Positions 1 to 9,630 are shown, counted from the first letter of the stretch. The stretch is 64,000 nucleotides of DNA from Bernardetiaceae bacterium (GCA_025056255.1 JANWVT010000001.1:1-64000), one strand, 5' to 3'. Made by a program: numbers and translations. Notes: a model not told the origin generated them from the letters alone.

Positions 1-185
1 CAAGGACACGAACGACGGCGGGGAAGAATTCCTCCGCCCTCCAAAATCCACATTCCACATTCCGCCCTCCGTTCACCGTGCTGTTGTGCGGCAATAAAGG
101 GCACAAACGCAGCAGTGTACCCACTGTTGCTTGCACCCCAAGTGAAATTCGCTAACTTTGGAGGCATATCCAACCCCCCAAATTC

Positions 186-1646
186 ATGATGAAACAATTA
201 GCTGTTACCTGTTTGTTTTGCTTGTGTTGCGGTTACTTAGTTGCACAAGACCGCAAAGCAATGAATGCCAAAGACCAAGAAAAGCTAGCCATTTGGCAAC
301 AGTTAGACAAGCAATTTCCTGCCTACGCACAAGTTGCCCGCGACATCTGGGCATTTGCAGAATTAGGCTATCAGGAGCAAAAGAGTAGCTCCTTATTGCA
401 AAAAAAATTAAGTGAAGCAGGCTTTAAGATAGAAAGCGGCGTGGCGGGCTTGCCCACTGCATTTGTAGCTACTTACGGCTCAGGCAGTCCTGTCATTGGC
501 ATTTTGGCAGAATTCGACGCCTTGCCGGGGCTTTCTCAGGATACTGTTCCTTATCGCAAGCCATTAGTAGCAGGAGGAAGTGGACACGGTTGTGGACACA
601 ATTTATTTGGAACAGCATCGGTTGCAGCCGCCATTGCTTTAAAAGAGCATCTGCAGCAAACTGGACTAAGAGGTACCCTCAAACTATTTGGTACACCAGC
701 CGAAGAAGGAGGCGCTGGCAAAGTGTTTATGGCGCGCGAAGGATATTTCACAGGGGTGGACGTAGTATTGCATTGGCATCCGGCAGCGGTCAACGCTGCC
801 AATGCGGAAAGTTGTTTGGCAATGGTAAGTGGCACGTTTCGCTTTTATGGGCAAAGCGCACATGCCGCAGGAAGCCCTGAGCGCGGACGTTCTGCCTTAG
901 ACGGACTGGAAGCCATGAACTACATGGTCAACCTCATGAGAGAGCACATGCCACAAGAAGCACGCATTCACTACGTTATTAAAAATGGCGGTGTGGCTGC
1001 TAATGTAGTGCCCGACTATGCCGAGGCAGAGTACGTTGTGCGCCTACCCGACCACAACGCTACAATGGAACTTTGGGAGCGCGTAATAAAAGCCGCAGAA
1101 GGAGCAGCCATTGGAACAGGTACAACAGTCAAATATGAAATCAATGCTGCTCATATGGGTTTGCTTCCCAACGAAACACTGGCAGCTATTATGCACAGCA
1201 ATTTGAGCAAAGTAGGCGGCGTGAAGTACGATGCAGCCGAGCTTTCTTTTGCAGAACAACTGCGCACCACAATGGGCAAAAACCTCCCCCCTCTTAAACA
1301 AGCCGAAGAGATTCAACCCTTCAAACAATCGTTTTTCCCTGCCTCTACCGATGTAGGCGATATCAGCTGGTTAGTACCTACCACGGGACTTTCCACCGCC
1401 ACTTGGGTACCGGGCACAGCAGCCCACACTTGGCAAGCAACCGCTACCGATGGCATGAGCATCGGCATGAAAGGCATGCTCAACGCCGCCAAAACCATAG
1501 CCGCTACCGGCTTAGATTTACTCAGCAATCCCAGCCTGATAGAAAAAGCTAAAACCGAGATGCAAAAACGACGCGGCGCCAATTTTGAATACAAAGCTAT
1601 GATTGGCAATATCAAGCCTCCACTGGACTATCGCAAAGGATTGTAA
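186..1646 (+). CDS. M20 family metallopeptidase / amidohydrolase (AbgB-like)
   Basis: 486-aa ORF with M20 motifs (GHGCGHNLFG, PAEEGGAGK, EFDALPG) and N-terminal signal peptide. Confidence 0.9.
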   Translation: MMKQLAVTCLFCLCCGYLVAQDRKAMNAKDQEKLAIWQQLDKQFPAYAQVARDIWAFAELGYQEQKSSSLLQKKLSEAGFKIESGVAGLPTAFVATYGSGSPVIGILAEFDALPGLSQDTVPYRKPLVAGGSGHGCGHNLFGTASVAAAIALKEHLQQTGLRGTLKLFGTPAEEGGAGKVFMAREGYFTGVDVVLHWHPAAVNAANAESCLAMVSGTFRFYGQSAHAAGSPERGRSALDGLEAMNYMVNLMREHMPQEARIHYVIKNGGVAANVVPDYAEAEYVVRLPDHNATMELWERVIKAAEGAAIGTGTTVKYEINAAHMGLLPNETLAAIMHSNLSKVGGVKYDAAELSFAEQLRTTMGKNLPPLKQAEEIQPFKQSFFPASTDVGDISWLVPTTGLSTATWVPGTAAHTWQATATDGMSIGMKGMLNAAKTIAATGLDLLSNPSLIEKAKTEMQKRRGANFEYKAMIGNIKPPLDYRKGL

Positions 1647-1819
1647 GCAAACACTGCCTTATAGACGGGGGTAGGCTTGGGGCACACCTGCTCGCCTTCC
1701 CATAAAATCTGCAATTTTTCCCTTCTCCGTTTCCTGTTTGGCTACAATGCCGTATTTTTGAACTCTTGCAACCAACACGCATTTTATAGAAACAACAAAA
1801 CAAAGCACAACATAAAGGT

Positions 1820-3421
1820 ATGGCTGAAATTATTCGCATGCCAAAAATGAGCGATACCATGACCGAAGGGGTCATTGCCTCATGGCTGAAAAAAGTAGGA
1901 GACAAAGTTAAATCGGGAGATATACTGGCAGAGGTAGAAACCGACAAAGCCACCATGGAGCTGGAAAGCTATCACGACGGCGTACTGCTCTACATTGGTG
2001 TACAGGAAAAACAGGCTGTACCTGTAGATGGCGTAATTGCTATTATTGGCCAAGCCGGAGAAGATATCAATGCTATTTTAGCTCAACTTGGTGGCAACTC
2101 GGCTGCTGCTCCTGTGGTTGCTGATGCCGTACCTGTACAACACAAGCCGGCTTCAAAAGCAAATGCTACTGTTATCCGCATGCCCAAAATGAGCGATACC
2201 ATGACCGAAGGGGTTATTGCCTCATGGCTGAAAAAGGTAGGCGACAAAGTTAAATCGGGAGATATACTGGCAGAGGTAGAAACCGACAAAGCCACTATGG
2301 AGCTGGAAAGCTATGAAGATGGCACCTTGCTCTACATTGGCGTAGAGGCAGGTAAATCGGTTCCAGTAAATGGCATTATTGCCATTATCGGCGAAGAAGG
2401 TGCTGACTACCAATCCCTTTTAAATCAACAGAGCGCTCCTGTTGTGCAAACATCGGCGCCTGCTCGCGAGGCAGCTCCTGCATCTGAACCGGTATCGGTT
2501 GCCGCTCCTGCCGTGGCTACCACTGCCCCGTCAACTACCGAGAGCGGACGGATTAAAGCCTCGCCACTGGCAAAACGCCTCGCCAAAGAACGGGGGGTAG
2601 ACATTGCACAAATCAAAGGCTCAGGCGAAAACGGACGCATCATTAAGCGCGACGTAGAGTCATTTGTGCCTGCCGCTGCACCTGCCCCACCAGTGAGCAG
2701 CCAACCTGCAACCGCACCGCAACGTTCGGCAGCCTACGAAGAACGCTTCACCGAAATACCGGTCAGCCAAATGCGCAAAACCATTGCCCGACGCCTAAGC
2801 GAAAGCGCATCTACCGCTCCACATTTTTATTTAACAGTAGCCATTAATATGGACAAAGCAATAGCAGCCCGCCAAAGCATTAACGAGGTAGCGCCTGTCA
2901 AAATCTCGTTTAACGATATGATTGTGAAGGCCTGTGCTATGGCTTTGCGCAAGCACCCTATGGTAAACGCTTCATGGCAGGGAGATAAAATCCGCATCAA
3001 TCACCACATTCACATAGGAGTAGCCGTAGCAGTAGAAGATGGGCTGTTAGTACCTGTTGTGCGTTTTGCCGATACCAAATCACTCTCAGAAATATCTGCT
3101 GAGGTGAAAGAGCTGAGCAGCAAGGCAAAAAACAAAAAACTGCAACCAGCAGACTGGGCGGGCAATACCTTCTCTATATCCAATTTGGGCATGTTTGGCA
3201 TTGAAGAATTTACTTCTATTATCAATCAGCCCGACTCTTGTATTTTGTCAGTAGGGGCTATTCGACAGGTGCCAGTAGTTGCCGATGGACAAATCCGAAT
3301 CGGTCATGTGATGAAGGTAACTCTTGCTTGCGACCATCGCGTAGTAGATGGCGCAACAGGTGCTGCTTTTTTGCAAACTCTGGTGCAACTAATGGAAGAC
3401 CCTGTACGCATACTAATCTAA
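1820..3421 (+). CDS. pdhC: Pyruvate dehydrogenase complex dihydrolipoamide acetyltransferase (E2) with two lipoyl domains
   Basis: Two lipoyl domains (ETDKATMELESY), E3-binding domain (ASPLAKRLAKERGVDIAQIKGSGENGRIIKRDV), catalytic domain ending DHRVVDGATGAAFL. Confidence 0.95.
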   Translation: MAEIIRMPKMSDTMTEGVIASWLKKVGDKVKSGDILAEVETDKATMELESYHDGVLLYIGVQEKQAVPVDGVIAIIGQAGEDINAILAQLGGNSAAAPVVADAVPVQHKPASKANATVIRMPKMSDTMTEGVIASWLKKVGDKVKSGDILAEVETDKATMELESYEDGTLLYIGVEAGKSVPVNGIIAIIGEEGADYQSLLNQQSAPVVQTSAPAREAAPASEPVSVAAPAVATTAPSTTESGRIKASPLAKRLAKERGVDIAQIKGSGENGRIIKRDVESFVPAAAPAPPVSSQPATAPQRSAAYEERFTEIPVSQMRKTIARRLSESASTAPHFYLTVAINMDKAIAARQSINEVAPVKISFNDMIVKACAMALRKHPMVNASWQGDKIRINHHIHIGVAVAVEDGLLVPVVRFADTKSLSEISAEVKELSSKAKNKKLQPADWAGNTFSISNLGMFGIEEFTSIINQPDSCILSVGAIRQVPVVADGQIRIGHVMKVTLACDHRVVDGATGAAFLQTLVQLMEDPVRILI

Positions 3422-3441
3422 GCGCATTTTATATGCATGAT

Positions 3442-3480
3442 GCCTCTGGCACGCTGCATTGCAGAGGTGCAGAGGCTTTT
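3442..3480 (+). terminator. Putative intrinsic terminator downstream of pdhC
   Basis: gcctctggca...tgcagaggc stem followed by tttt. Confidence 0.5.
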
Positions 3481-3616
3481 CTATTGCAGATGCAAAGAAA
3501 GGCAGCGGCATTTTATAGCATGCACTATGTTGTTGCGCATGTCCACGCGCATAATGTAGTGCTAAGTGATTTGGTGAGATACGCCCCCCGGCGACTGTGC
3601 AGGGCTATTTGTAGCT

Positions 3617-6010
3617 TTATCTTGCTACTATGATGTTGTTTCCGCTGGTGAGCGGATAGCTTTTTCCATTCCAGACCAATGCGCCTTCGGTATTGGCAGG
3701 TAGTTCAATTACAGCTTTGATGGCATTGCGCGGCAACCGTTCAAACGATACGCGAATCATGCCTTCGGGGTGTGGCATGGCAGCTGCTACGCTTTTGAGC
3801 ATTCCCAAAGCAGGAGCAATGCGCACTTTGGCAAACCCGGGGGCATCGGGCATAATGCCGCAAATAGTTGCCAAAAAATCGTAGTTCGGGCTTGCTGACC
3901 ATGCGTGGCAATCTGAACGCGTAGGTTCGCTCTTTTCGGCGAAGGTAGTAAGTCCCAATGCCAACATATCGCGCCAAGGCTGCAAGGAAGCATAGTAGAA
4001 ATCGGCTAAGCCGGCTCTGACCATGGCGCGGGTCAGGTAAAATCGGTAGTACAGACTTGCTTGGGTAACGGTGGGGTCTGCCAAGGCGCGCTCTATGAGG
4101 CTTGCCTGCTGCAAAAGAGGGGCGCCGCCACTGAGTACTGCCATAATTTGGGCGTGTTGGCTGAAGCTGGTTTTTTGGGGTGTGTCGGCTACCAGCCCTC
4201 TTTTTACATCGTAACAGGCATTGTAAGCCGCACGCGCCAATTTTTCTGCCTGTTGCAAATAGAGCGCTGCCTGTTCTTTTTGCTCATAATAGTCAAACAA
4301 TTCAGCAGCCTGCCGCAGCGTATAGGCATAATGGAAAGTCAAAATGGACGAATACCCTTTTTCAGCCCCATCTGGAACGCCTCCGATGCTGGTTTCGTTC
4401 AGATATTGCCATTGCTCCGTCCAGTCGGTGAAGTTCCACCAAGGCATTCCACCAAGCATATCTTTGCTGCGGTCTATGTTATCGGCAAACCACTGCAAAA
4501 CTTGCTGAATGCCGGGCAACATTTGCCGGACAAAATCATCGTCTTGGCGGTGCATCCAGTAGTCGTGCACCATAGAAACCCAATACAGCGAAAAAGGCGG
4601 AATGAACTGTTGCACGGCACTTGGGTAGCGCGCCTGTGTCAGTCCTTCGGGAACACGAGAGCGGTTGATGTCTTGAATGGCTTTGCGCACCAAGCGGTCG
4701 TCGCCACTGACATACAGGGCTATCAAAGCCTGAATGCGCGTATCGCCCACGTATTGGAGTTGTTCGTAGTAGGGGCAGTCAAAAAAGGTTTCATTGGCAC
4801 AAAGCCGTGCTGTGCGCCAACCTGTTTTCCATATTTTTTCCAACTCGGCATCGTCGCTGCTGAACCGTGCGTTTTCCTCCATCGGATAAGCTGTAAACTG
4901 ATGGCTGATATCGGAAATGACAAGTGGCTCTGCGGCAGTTTGGATGTCTACCTGTACGTAGCGAAAGGTGCGAAACCAAAGCGGACGGAAAAGCCGATTA
5001 GCGCCGCCATCGGGCAAAAAACGGTCTTTATAGCCGAATATTTGCAAGCCTTCCGTTCGGTCGCGGTGATGTTTTTGCAGTTTTTCATCTACTAATGCCT
5101 CTGCATAGGTCAGTTCTATCACCGCTCCTTTGCCGCCTTGTGTCATTATCTCGGGGTAGGCAGTGGTCAGTTGTTGGTTGTCTAACAAGACGGTGGCACG
5201 CGTATGAGCAGGAATTGGCAGCGGCTGCTTGCCTTTCAGCCAATTCTCAGGCACTTGGGCAATGCCTGCCAACCGCCGCACCTGCCGAAACCTTTCGGCT
5301 GTTTCTTGCCAAATGGGAATGGTCCGCGGCACAAGGTAGTACACAGCCCCTGTTCCCCTGCCTCGCGGCATTCCTTTGTACAAGGAGATGGCTTGCTGCC
5401 ATTGGCTGTCGTCATAAGTTTTTTCTTCCCAGCCCCATGGATAGCGGTTGCCGTCAACGGCTTCGCCCGGTCCAACCACAATAAATGTTCGCATTTCCTC
5501 CATACGCACGGGAATGGGGCTGATGGCATAGTTCGGCAAGGTTTTCCAAGTGGAATTGGTATTGACAACAGCTTCCGATTCGGTATTGCCCTGCAAAATA
5601 AAGCCTGTTTGATGGCTGATTTGCGCCCAAGCCATGTGCTCGGCAAAGTTCCAGACAACGGCAGCCAATGTATTGTTGCCCGCTTGCAAATAAGGAGCAA
5701 TATCAATCGTTTCAAAATACCAATAGGCAAGGTCGCCGCGAGCAGGACCATGTGCCACCGGCACACCGTTTACAAACAACCTGTACCGATTATCAGCCGA
5801 AACATGTATGACGAATTTGCTCGGTTGGGCTTCTAACCTAAATGATTTGCGAAAATGATACACCCCAAACGATTTCAGCGGCACACCGGGGCAGGCAATC
5901 CATGCGGCTTCCCATTCACGGTTTAGGATGCGCGGGTGAATGTCGGCGCTTTGTGCCCATACCAAGCAGGGCAGGCAGCAGATCCAACAATATAACAACA
6001 GTTTTTTCAT
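3617..6010 (-). CDS. Alpha-L-rhamnosidase-like glycoside hydrolase (GH78-like), secreted
   Basis: 797 aa, signal peptide, FRKSFRLEAQPSKFVIHVSADNRYRLFVNG N-terminal domain, (alpha/alpha)6 region with FDCPYYEQLQYVGDTRIQAL. Confidence 0.85.
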   Translation of the reverse strand: MKKLLLYCWICCLPCLVWAQSADIHPRILNREWEAAWIACPGVPLKSFGVYHFRKSFRLEAQPSKFVIHVSADNRYRLFVNGVPVAHGPARGDLAYWYFETIDIAPYLQAGNNTLAAVVWNFAEHMAWAQISHQTGFILQGNTESEAVVNTNSTWKTLPNYAISPIPVRMEEMRTFIVVGPGEAVDGNRYPWGWEEKTYDDSQWQQAISLYKGMPRGRGTGAVYYLVPRTIPIWQETAERFRQVRRLAGIAQVPENWLKGKQPLPIPAHTRATVLLDNQQLTTAYPEIMTQGGKGAVIELTYAEALVDEKLQKHHRDRTEGLQIFGYKDRFLPDGGANRLFRPLWFRTFRYVQVDIQTAAEPLVISDISHQFTAYPMEENARFSSDDAELEKIWKTGWRTARLCANETFFDCPYYEQLQYVGDTRIQALIALYVSGDDRLVRKAIQDINRSRVPEGLTQARYPSAVQQFIPPFSLYWVSMVHDYWMHRQDDDFVRQMLPGIQQVLQWFADNIDRSKDMLGGMPWWNFTDWTEQWQYLNETSIGGVPDGAEKGYSSILTFHYAYTLRQAAELFDYYEQKEQAALYLQQAEKLARAAYNACYDVKRGLVADTPQKTSFSQHAQIMAVLSGGAPLLQQASLIERALADPTVTQASLYYRFYLTRAMVRAGLADFYYASLQPWRDMLALGLTTFAEKSEPTRSDCHAWSASPNYDFLATICGIMPDAPGFAKVRIAPALGMLKSVAAAMPHPEGMIRVSFERLPRNAIKAVIELPANTEGALVWNGKSYPLTSGNNIIVAR

Positions 6011-6059
6011 GCCCGTCGGGTGAATCTATCGCGATAAGTTACGAAACTGAGATAAAAAC

Positions 6060-6090
6060 AAACAGGCTGCCCATTTAAGACAGCCTGTTT
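6060..6090 (-). terminator. Putative intrinsic terminator downstream of the truncated choice-of-anchor I gene
   Basis: aaacaggctg-N11-cagcctgttt inverted repeat with flanking A/T runs. Confidence 0.6.
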
Positions 6091-6109
6091 CTCATATGCA
6101 ACTTATTTG

Positions 6110-6340
6110 TTATTGTGCATCGGGCTGATAGATGTTCACTAAGCCGTCGCCTTCGCAGGTTACTATCAACAGGCTGCGCCCATTGGGGCTATCTTGCGGT
6201 TTAATGTACAACACTCCTTCGGGGGCATCGCCTGTGGTAAGCAACTTGACAAACTGCGGTGCGGCAGGATTTGTTACATCGTACACAGCCACTGCATCGG
6301 CACGCTCCATCCCCACAAAGGCAAGTGTAATAGATGCTTT
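6110..6340 (-). pseudogene. C-terminal remnant of a choice-of-anchor I-like (alkaline phosphatase-like) protein
   Basis: Readable frame ..PKASITLAFVGMERADAVAVYDVTNPAAPQFVKLLTTGDAPEGVLYI..; in-frame TAA immediately upstream is the stop codon of the adjacent nuclease ORF; no N-terminal part found nearby. Confidence 0.7.
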
Positions 6341-6343
6341 TGG

Positions 6344-7108
6344 TTACCTTTGTATTTCAAAATTTGCGCTTTTCAAGAGTTCTATGCTGTTGTAGTCTTT
6401 TTCATCTGTAAAACCAAATTCCCAAAATAAATATGCATTTTGTCGCTTTTCAAAGAAAAGTAGTTTTACTCTTTTCTTAGTATGAACTTGCCACTGGCGG
6501 AAGGGATAGTACAACTGTCTAATTATGACATTTCTTGTTTTAGCATTTTTAGCTTCTATTAGTACAATTTGATTTCTGCCTTCATAGCCTGCATCTACTT
6601 CTGTTTGTACGCTTTCAACCGTGATAAGCTGTTTGTGTTTTCCTGCATAAAACTCAAATGTTGGCGTGTATTTTCTACCCCGAATGGTCAAAACCAAACT
6701 TTCATCTTCCAACAAGCTACGTATCAAACTGGTAGCATAAGCAAAATCTAAGTGCTGCATTTCGGAATCTCCCACTAATGAAGTTTCTAGCTCAAAATCA
6801 AGTTTAGCTTGGTAAGCAACTGCTTGTGTTGTAATTTCAGGAACGTCCATGTAACCTTCACCCTGTAAAATGGCGTAGACGCCATTTTCAATAGGTAAAA
6901 TAAACAAATCATAATTTACAAAAACTTGTGGTCTGCTTTCTCTCGTGTCTTGTTTACACAAAACGCGAACTTCTCTTTCCGTAGTTCTTGTGAAATTTGC
7001 AGTTGCTTTTTTGATTTGTTTAGCTGTCAGAATAAATGGACTTTTTGAGAAATCATGTTCGTAAATGTTGTATGTATCAAAAATTGATTGCCAAGGTTTG
7101 TGGTTCAT
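6344..7108 (-). CDS. Putative type II restriction endonuclease, PD-(D/E)XK type
   Basis: 254 aa; TEVDAGYEGRNQIVLIEAKNA resembles a D-x(n)-ExK nuclease core; start overlaps the 3' end of the DNA methylase gene. Confidence 0.7.
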   Translation of the reverse strand: MNHKPWQSIFDTYNIYEHDFSKSPFILTAKQIKKATANFTRTTEREVRVLCKQDTRESRPQVFVNYDLFILPIENGVYAILQGEGYMDVPEITTQAVAYQAKLDFELETSLVGDSEMQHLDFAYATSLIRSLLEDESLVLTIRGRKYTPTFEFYAGKHKQLITVESVQTEVDAGYEGRNQIVLIEAKNAKTRNVIIRQLYYPFRQWQVHTKKRVKLLFFEKRQNAYLFWEFGFTDEKDYNSIELLKSANFEIQR

Positions 7109-8021
7109 ACGGATAGTTCGTAATTATTAGTTCATGAATTTTGCCGCGTTTGTTGCCATGGCAATTGATAGCCCTACTGGCTGAAACTCTAAAAATGTTG
7201 TATCCTACAAAAGCTCTTTCAAAAAAATCATCTTCTGATTTCTGGTTTTTAGGATCCGAATTAGAAAGCATCAATTTGGCTGCTTTTTCTTTGTCTAACT
7301 TTCGAAAGAATTGGGCTAACTGTAATTGTTCTTTGTCGGTAAATTCTGTTCCTGTATAAGTAGTAAAATTGGCTGTTCGGCTGATGGGTCTATAAGGCGG
7401 GTCGAAATAAACGAAGGTATTTTCATTTACTTTGTCAAAACAACTTGAATAATCTGCCTGTCGGATTTCGGCGTTTTGCAATACTTTTGAAACTGCTAAA
7501 ATGTTATATTCGTCAAAAATCATGACATTTTTGTACCTTCCATAAGGAACATTAAACTCTCCTTTTGAATTTAGCCGAAAAAGACCATTAAAGCATGTTT
7601 TATTCAAAAAAATAAATTGTGCTGCCCGGGGAATCCAGTTGTCAGACAACTTTTTATAGTTTATCTCGAATCGTTGTAAATTAAAGTGCTTGCGAATTGC
7701 CAAAAAAAGCTCATTTCGTTTTGCTTCTTCTGTTTGGTTGTAATCTTTTTGGTATTGTTCTAAGAAATCAAGCAAATCGTTAGGACGTTGCTGAATAACT
7801 TGATAAGTTAAAATCAAGTCTTTGTTGATATCTGATAGATATGCATTTTGAATTTTGTAGCGTTGGGCAATTGCAAAAAATAAAGCACCGCCACCTAAAA
7901 AAGGTTCAACATAGTTCTTAATGATACCTTTTCTAAGCTCGTTGGGATAGTAATTTTCAAACTGTTCTAAAAGTTGACTTTTGCCACCTGCCCATTTTAC
8001 AAATGGTCTTGCTTTTATCAT
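7077..8021 (-). CDS. DNA adenine methyltransferase, D12 class (Dam/M.DpnII-like)
   Basis: FVKWAGGKSQLL, EPFLGGGALFF, LNKTCFNGLFRLNSKGEFNVPYGRYKN and VYFDPPY motifs. Confidence 0.93.
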   Translation of the reverse strand: MIKARPFVKWAGGKSQLLEQFENYYPNELRKGIIKNYVEPFLGGGALFFAIAQRYKIQNAYLSDINKDLILTYQVIQQRPNDLLDFLEQYQKDYNQTEEAKRNELFLAIRKHFNLQRFEINYKKLSDNWIPRAAQFIFLNKTCFNGLFRLNSKGEFNVPYGRYKNVMIFDEYNILAVSKVLQNAEIRQADYSSCFDKVNENTFVYFDPPYRPISRTANFTTYTGTEFTDKEQLQLAQFFRKLDKEKAAKLMLSNSDPKNQKSEDDFFERAFVGYNIFRVSASRAINCHGNKRGKIHELIITNYPYEPQTLAINF

Positions 8022-8033
8022 CTTGTTTTTTTA

Positions 8034-8041
8034 CAAAGTTA
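8034..8041 (-). promoter_or_regulatory. Candidate Bacteroidota -7 element (TAACTTTG) upstream of the methylase gene
   Basis: caaagtta on + = TAACTTTG on -, 13 bp upstream of the methylase ATG; no clear -33 element. Confidence 0.4.
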
Positions 8042-8328
8042 AAACTTTTGCCACTTTTGTATGATTATGAACAACAAACAAATGCTTGGTACGCAGGTCA
8101 AAAGGCTTATATCGCCTCCGTGCGTGTGGCTACGTGCGCACCAAGCGGTTGCTTGCAAGGACGTGAAAAACGGCATAGGGAGTTTGAATGTGGGATTTCG
8201 GAATTTTCCGCTTCCCAAAATCTACATTTCGTATTCCACGCCAAACAGTTGTTTGTAAGACGCGAACAATTTCAATGGAGAACAAACGAAGGAATTTTTT
8301 AAATGCCTTAGTTGCCTATGCGTTTAAG

Positions 8329-9576
8329 TTATGAAGACAGTTGTTTTCTTACCAAATCGAGAATAGCGTTGGCTGTGAGGCTGATGTTGAGGCTGCGCTC
8401 TTGGGCAAGGGCTAATTTTTTGGCAATTGTCTGTGTGCCGTCGGCATAGCCAATCCAAACCGTTCCAACGGGTTTTTCAGGAGTGCCGCCGTCGGGTCCT
8501 GCAATGCCGGTAGTGGCAATGCCGATGCTTGCTCCGTAGCGAATCCGCACATTTTCAGCCATTTGTCGGACGGTTTCTTCGCTCACTGCCCCATGCGCCG
8601 CCAGCGTTTCGGGCAACACACCCAACTGCGATACTTTTACTTCGTTGCTGTAAGCCACAATACCGCCGACAAAGTAACGACTCGCGCCGGCGTGTTTGGT
8701 AAACTGATGGGCAATGTAGCCACCTGTGCAACTTTCGGCAGTGGCAATGGTTTTGCCTTGTTCGAGTAGCAAAGCAGCAACGGTAGTTTCTATTTCATCG
8801 TCATCGTAGCCGTAAAAATACTTGCCAATAATGGCTACTACTTTTTCGGTTTCGCGGTTGATGTCTGCCAGCAGCGCGTCTTTGTCTGTACCTATCCCTG
8901 TAAGGCGCAGGCGCACTTGCCCCATGCGCGGCAGATAGGCTAATTTCAGATGCGGCGGCAGTGCAAGCTCCCACGACTCTATCAGGTCGGAAAGCGTAGA
9001 TTCGGGGATATTGATGGTTTTTATCATCCGGTGAATGATGTACGGGGTTTCAAACTTGCTTTGCAACAAGGGTAATACCGTTTCAAGCATCATTCTTTTC
9101 ATTTCATACGGTACGCCGGGCATAGACACAAATACTTTTCCGTTGCGTTCAAACCACATACCCGGAGCTGTCCCGATAGGGTTTTGCAATACGGTGCAAT
9201 TGGCAGGCACATAGGCTTGTTGTTGGTTGGTGGGCGTAACCTCACGTCCGCGTGCACTGAACAGCCGTGTGATGTTGTCTAATACCGACTGGTCAAAAAT
9301 CAACTCAGCACCGAAATAGTCTGCCAGGGTGTGCTTGGTGATATCGTCTTTGGTAGGTCCCAGCCCGCCTGTTATCAGCACAATGTCTGCAATGGCTTCG
9401 GCAGCTTGCAAGGCATGTACAATGGCTTCCCGTGAGTCGCCAATAGCAGTTTTACGCACCGTGCGGATGCCGATTTTGTCTAATTCGGCACTCATCCATT
9501 GCGAATTGGTGTCGGTTATTTGCCCGTAGAGAATTTCATCGCCAATGGTAATAATTTCGGCAAGAACTTGTTTCAT
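8329..9576 (-). CDS. cinA: CinA family protein (competence/damage-inducible; nicotinamide-nucleotide amidohydrolase)
   Basis: AEIITIGDEILYGQITDTNSQW N-terminus and TAESCTGGYIAHQFT C-terminal amidase motif. Confidence 0.93.
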   Translation of the reverse strand: MKQVLAEIITIGDEILYGQITDTNSQWMSAELDKIGIRTVRKTAIGDSREAIVHALQAAEAIADIVLITGGLGPTKDDITKHTLADYFGAELIFDQSVLDNITRLFSARGREVTPTNQQQAYVPANCTVLQNPIGTAPGMWFERNGKVFVSMPGVPYEMKRMMLETVLPLLQSKFETPYIIHRMIKTINIPESTLSDLIESWELALPPHLKLAYLPRMGQVRLRLTGIGTDKDALLADINRETEKVVAIIGKYFYGYDDDEIETTVAALLLEQGKTIATAESCTGGYIAHQFTKHAGASRYFVGGIVAYSNEVKVSQLGVLPETLAAHGAVSEETVRQMAENVRIRYGASIGIATTGIAGPDGGTPEKPVGTVWIGYADGTQTIAKKLALAQERSLNISLTANAILDLVRKQLSS

Positions 9577-9630
9577 AATGAGTTGTTTTTGCGGGCATGA
9601 AATTATGCTTTTTGGCTCTGATTCGGATTG

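Noticed and set aside
4061-5095. 344-aa plus-strand ORF
   Set aside because: Entirely antisense to the well-supported rhamnosidase gene; no recognisable domain.
5236-5766. 176-aa minus-strand ORF
   Set aside because: Alternative frame inside the rhamnosidase gene on the same strand.
5204-5836. 210-aa plus-strand ORF
   Set aside because: Shadow ORF antisense to the rhamnosidase.
6344-8021. Prophage or transposon carrying the R-M genes
   Set aside because: No integrase, transposase, tRNA attachment site or clear terminal repeats found around the cassette.
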